DNA of 7,953 nucleotides from an uncultured bacterium (GTDB lineage Bacteria > Bacteroidota > Bacteroidia > Sphingobacteriales > Sphingobacteriaceae): positions 1 to 7,953 of the forward strand of contig CAJBVG010000129.1 in assembly GCA_903958995.1 (NCBI GenBank), read 5' to 3'. Every line of letters starts with the position of its first letter. Within the stretch, counting starts at the first letter, position 1. Positions 6,776 to 7,953 of this stretch are shown piece by piece. The position numbers and the translations under genes were made by a program. The notes under the pieces were generated by a model, which saw only the letters and a program-made list of their open reading frames with translations, did not search any database and was not told where the DNA came from.

Positions 6776-7953
6776 ATGACGATGCCAACTCTCCTTAACA
6801 AAACATTATTATCGACTTTTCTTGCTGTTGTTTTTTCGCAAACATCCATTGCGCAAACGATGAGTGCAGCTGTATTTACAACGAGCAAAGATTCTGATCG
6901 ACGAATTTCTAAAACTGAAACGCTTGCTTTTAAATCTCAAGCTCAGCCTTTAGAAACTGAGTTGTTTATATATCTTGATAAGAACAAAAAGTTTCAAGAA
7001 ATGGTTGGGATAGGCGCTGCCATTACTGATGCAAGTGCTGAAACATTTGCAAAAATGTCGGCCGAAAAACAGAAAGAAGTAGCTGAAGCGTTTTTCACAT
7101 TAGACAAAGGAATTGGATATTCGTTGTTGAGAACAACTATTCACAGTAGTGATTTTTCAAGCAATAGTTATACCTACGTAACAGAGGGTGATAAAGAACT
7201 GAGTACATTTTCTATTGCGCACGATGAGCAATATAGAATTCCCTTGATTAAGAAGGCATTTGAGTTGAGTAAAAACAACATGGTTTTGTATGCATCTCCT
7301 TGGAGCCCTCCTGCATTCATGAAAACTAACAACGATATGTTGCGCGGGGGAAAATTAAAACCAGAATACAATCAATCGTGGGCGAATTACTACGTGAAGT
7401 TTATTGCTGCATACGAAAAAGCCTCTATACCTGTATGGGGATTATCCATTCAAAATGAACCAATGGCTACTCAACGTTGGGAATCTTGTATATATACAGC
7501 CGCAGAAGAGCGCGACTTCCTAAAAAACTACTTAGGCCCAACCTTATGGAAAGCGGGCTATGCCGACAAAAAAATTATAATGTGGGATCATAACCGCGAT
7601 TTAGTATTTCAACGCGCCACAGAGCTCCTAAGCGATCCAGAGGCAGCAAAGTACGTATGGGGAATTGGCTATCACTGGTATGAAACCTGGAGTGGTAGTG
7701 AGCAAATGTATGATAACATTAAATTAACTCAAGAAGCATATCCAGATAAAAAAATAATATTCACAGAAGGGTGTAAGGAATCGTTCAAGGCTACTAAGTA
7801 TAAAGATTGGAACATTGGAGAGTATTATGCAACAAGCATGATTAAAGATTTTAATAATGGTGTAGTTGGTTGGACAGATTGGAATATATTTTTAGATGAA
7901 ACAGGTGGACCCAACCATGTGCAGAATTTTTGCTTCGCTCCTGTTCACTTAGA
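6776..7953 (+). CDS. GH30-family glycoside hydrolase, GH30_1/glucocerebrosidase-like (3' partial)
   Basis: Second GH30 enzyme, open to the window edge; 392 residues are visible and I estimate 90-110 are missing, mainly the end of the beta-sandwich. A standard signal peptide ends near A26|Q27 (SIA|QT). Landmarks: EMVGIGAAITDASA (75-88), YASPWSPPAFMKTN (172-185), acid/base Glu228 in IQNEP, LGPTLWKAG (253-261), WDHNRD (270-275), DPEAAKYVWGIGYHWYETW (287-305), nucleophile Glu331 in IFTEG, and VVGWTDWNIFLDETGGPN (363-380). The DPEAAKYV...HWY and VVGWTDWN stretches closely resemble human glucocerebrosidase, which places it near GH30_1. It is clearly divergent from its neighbour: the acid/base-nucleophile spacing is 103 residues here and 95 there. 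The start could be 6776 or the ATG two codons later at 6782; both leave a workable signal peptide. It is probably a periplasmic or secreted beta-glucosidase. Any C-terminal sorting tail would lie outside the window. Confidence 0.94.
   Translation, partial: MTMPTLLNKTLLSTFLAVVFSQTSIAQTMSAAVFTTSKDSDRRISKTETLAFKSQAQPLETELFIYLDKNKKFQEMVGIGAAITDASAETFAKMSAEKQKEVAEAFFTLDKGIGYSLLRTTIHSSDFSSNSYTYVTEGDKELSTFSIAHDEQYRIPLIKKAFELSKNNMVLYASPWSPPAFMKTNNDMLRGGKLKPEYNQSWANYYVKFIAAYEKASIPVWGLSIQNEPMATQRWESCIYTAAEERDFLKNYLGPTLWKAGYADKKIIMWDHNRDLVFQRATELLSDPEAAKYVWGIGYHWYETWSGSEQMYDNIKLTQEAYPDKKIIFTEGCKESFKATKYKDWNIGEYYATSMIKDFNNGVVGWTDWNIFLDETGGPNHVQNFCFAPVHL

Overview
The window is AT-rich and codes entirely on the + strand. 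It looks like part of a polysaccharide utilisation locus (PUL) from a member of the Bacteroidota. Four things support this: an adjacent SusC/SusD pair, Bacteroidota-type lipoprotein signals, a type IX secretion (T9SS) C-terminal sorting domain, and start codons without Shine-Dalgarno sites. The sequence alone does not fix the genus. The low GC and the T9SS fit environmental Flavobacteriia, Chitinophagia or related lineages better than typical gut Bacteroides.

Layout: a 5'-truncated SusC-like TonB-dependent transporter (3-2678), a SusD-like surface lipoprotein (2689-4119), and a secreted protein with two tandem AMPK/CBM48-like glycan-binding repeats and a T9SS sorting tail (4177-5160). These are followed by a GH30-family lipoprotein glycosidase (5305-6750) and a second, divergent GH30 enzyme with an ordinary signal peptide (6776 to the window end, 3'-truncated). 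Spacers are 10, 57, 144 and 25 bp, so the genes probably form one transcription unit, with a possible internal promoter in the 144-bp gap.

Inferred pathway: the two-repeat protein and SusD capture the glycan at the cell surface, the lipoprotein GH30 trims it there or in the periplasm, SusC imports oligosaccharides, and the second GH30 may finish them. The GH30 enzymes point to a beta-linked glucan, for example one with beta-1,6 linkages such as side-branched laminarin or pustulan. The binding repeats belong to a fold best known for alpha-glucan (glycogen/starch) binding. This mismatch, together with T9SS export of the binding protein instead of lipid anchoring, is the most interesting point in the window. 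No regulator, transposon, CRISPR array, tRNA or rRNA was recognised.
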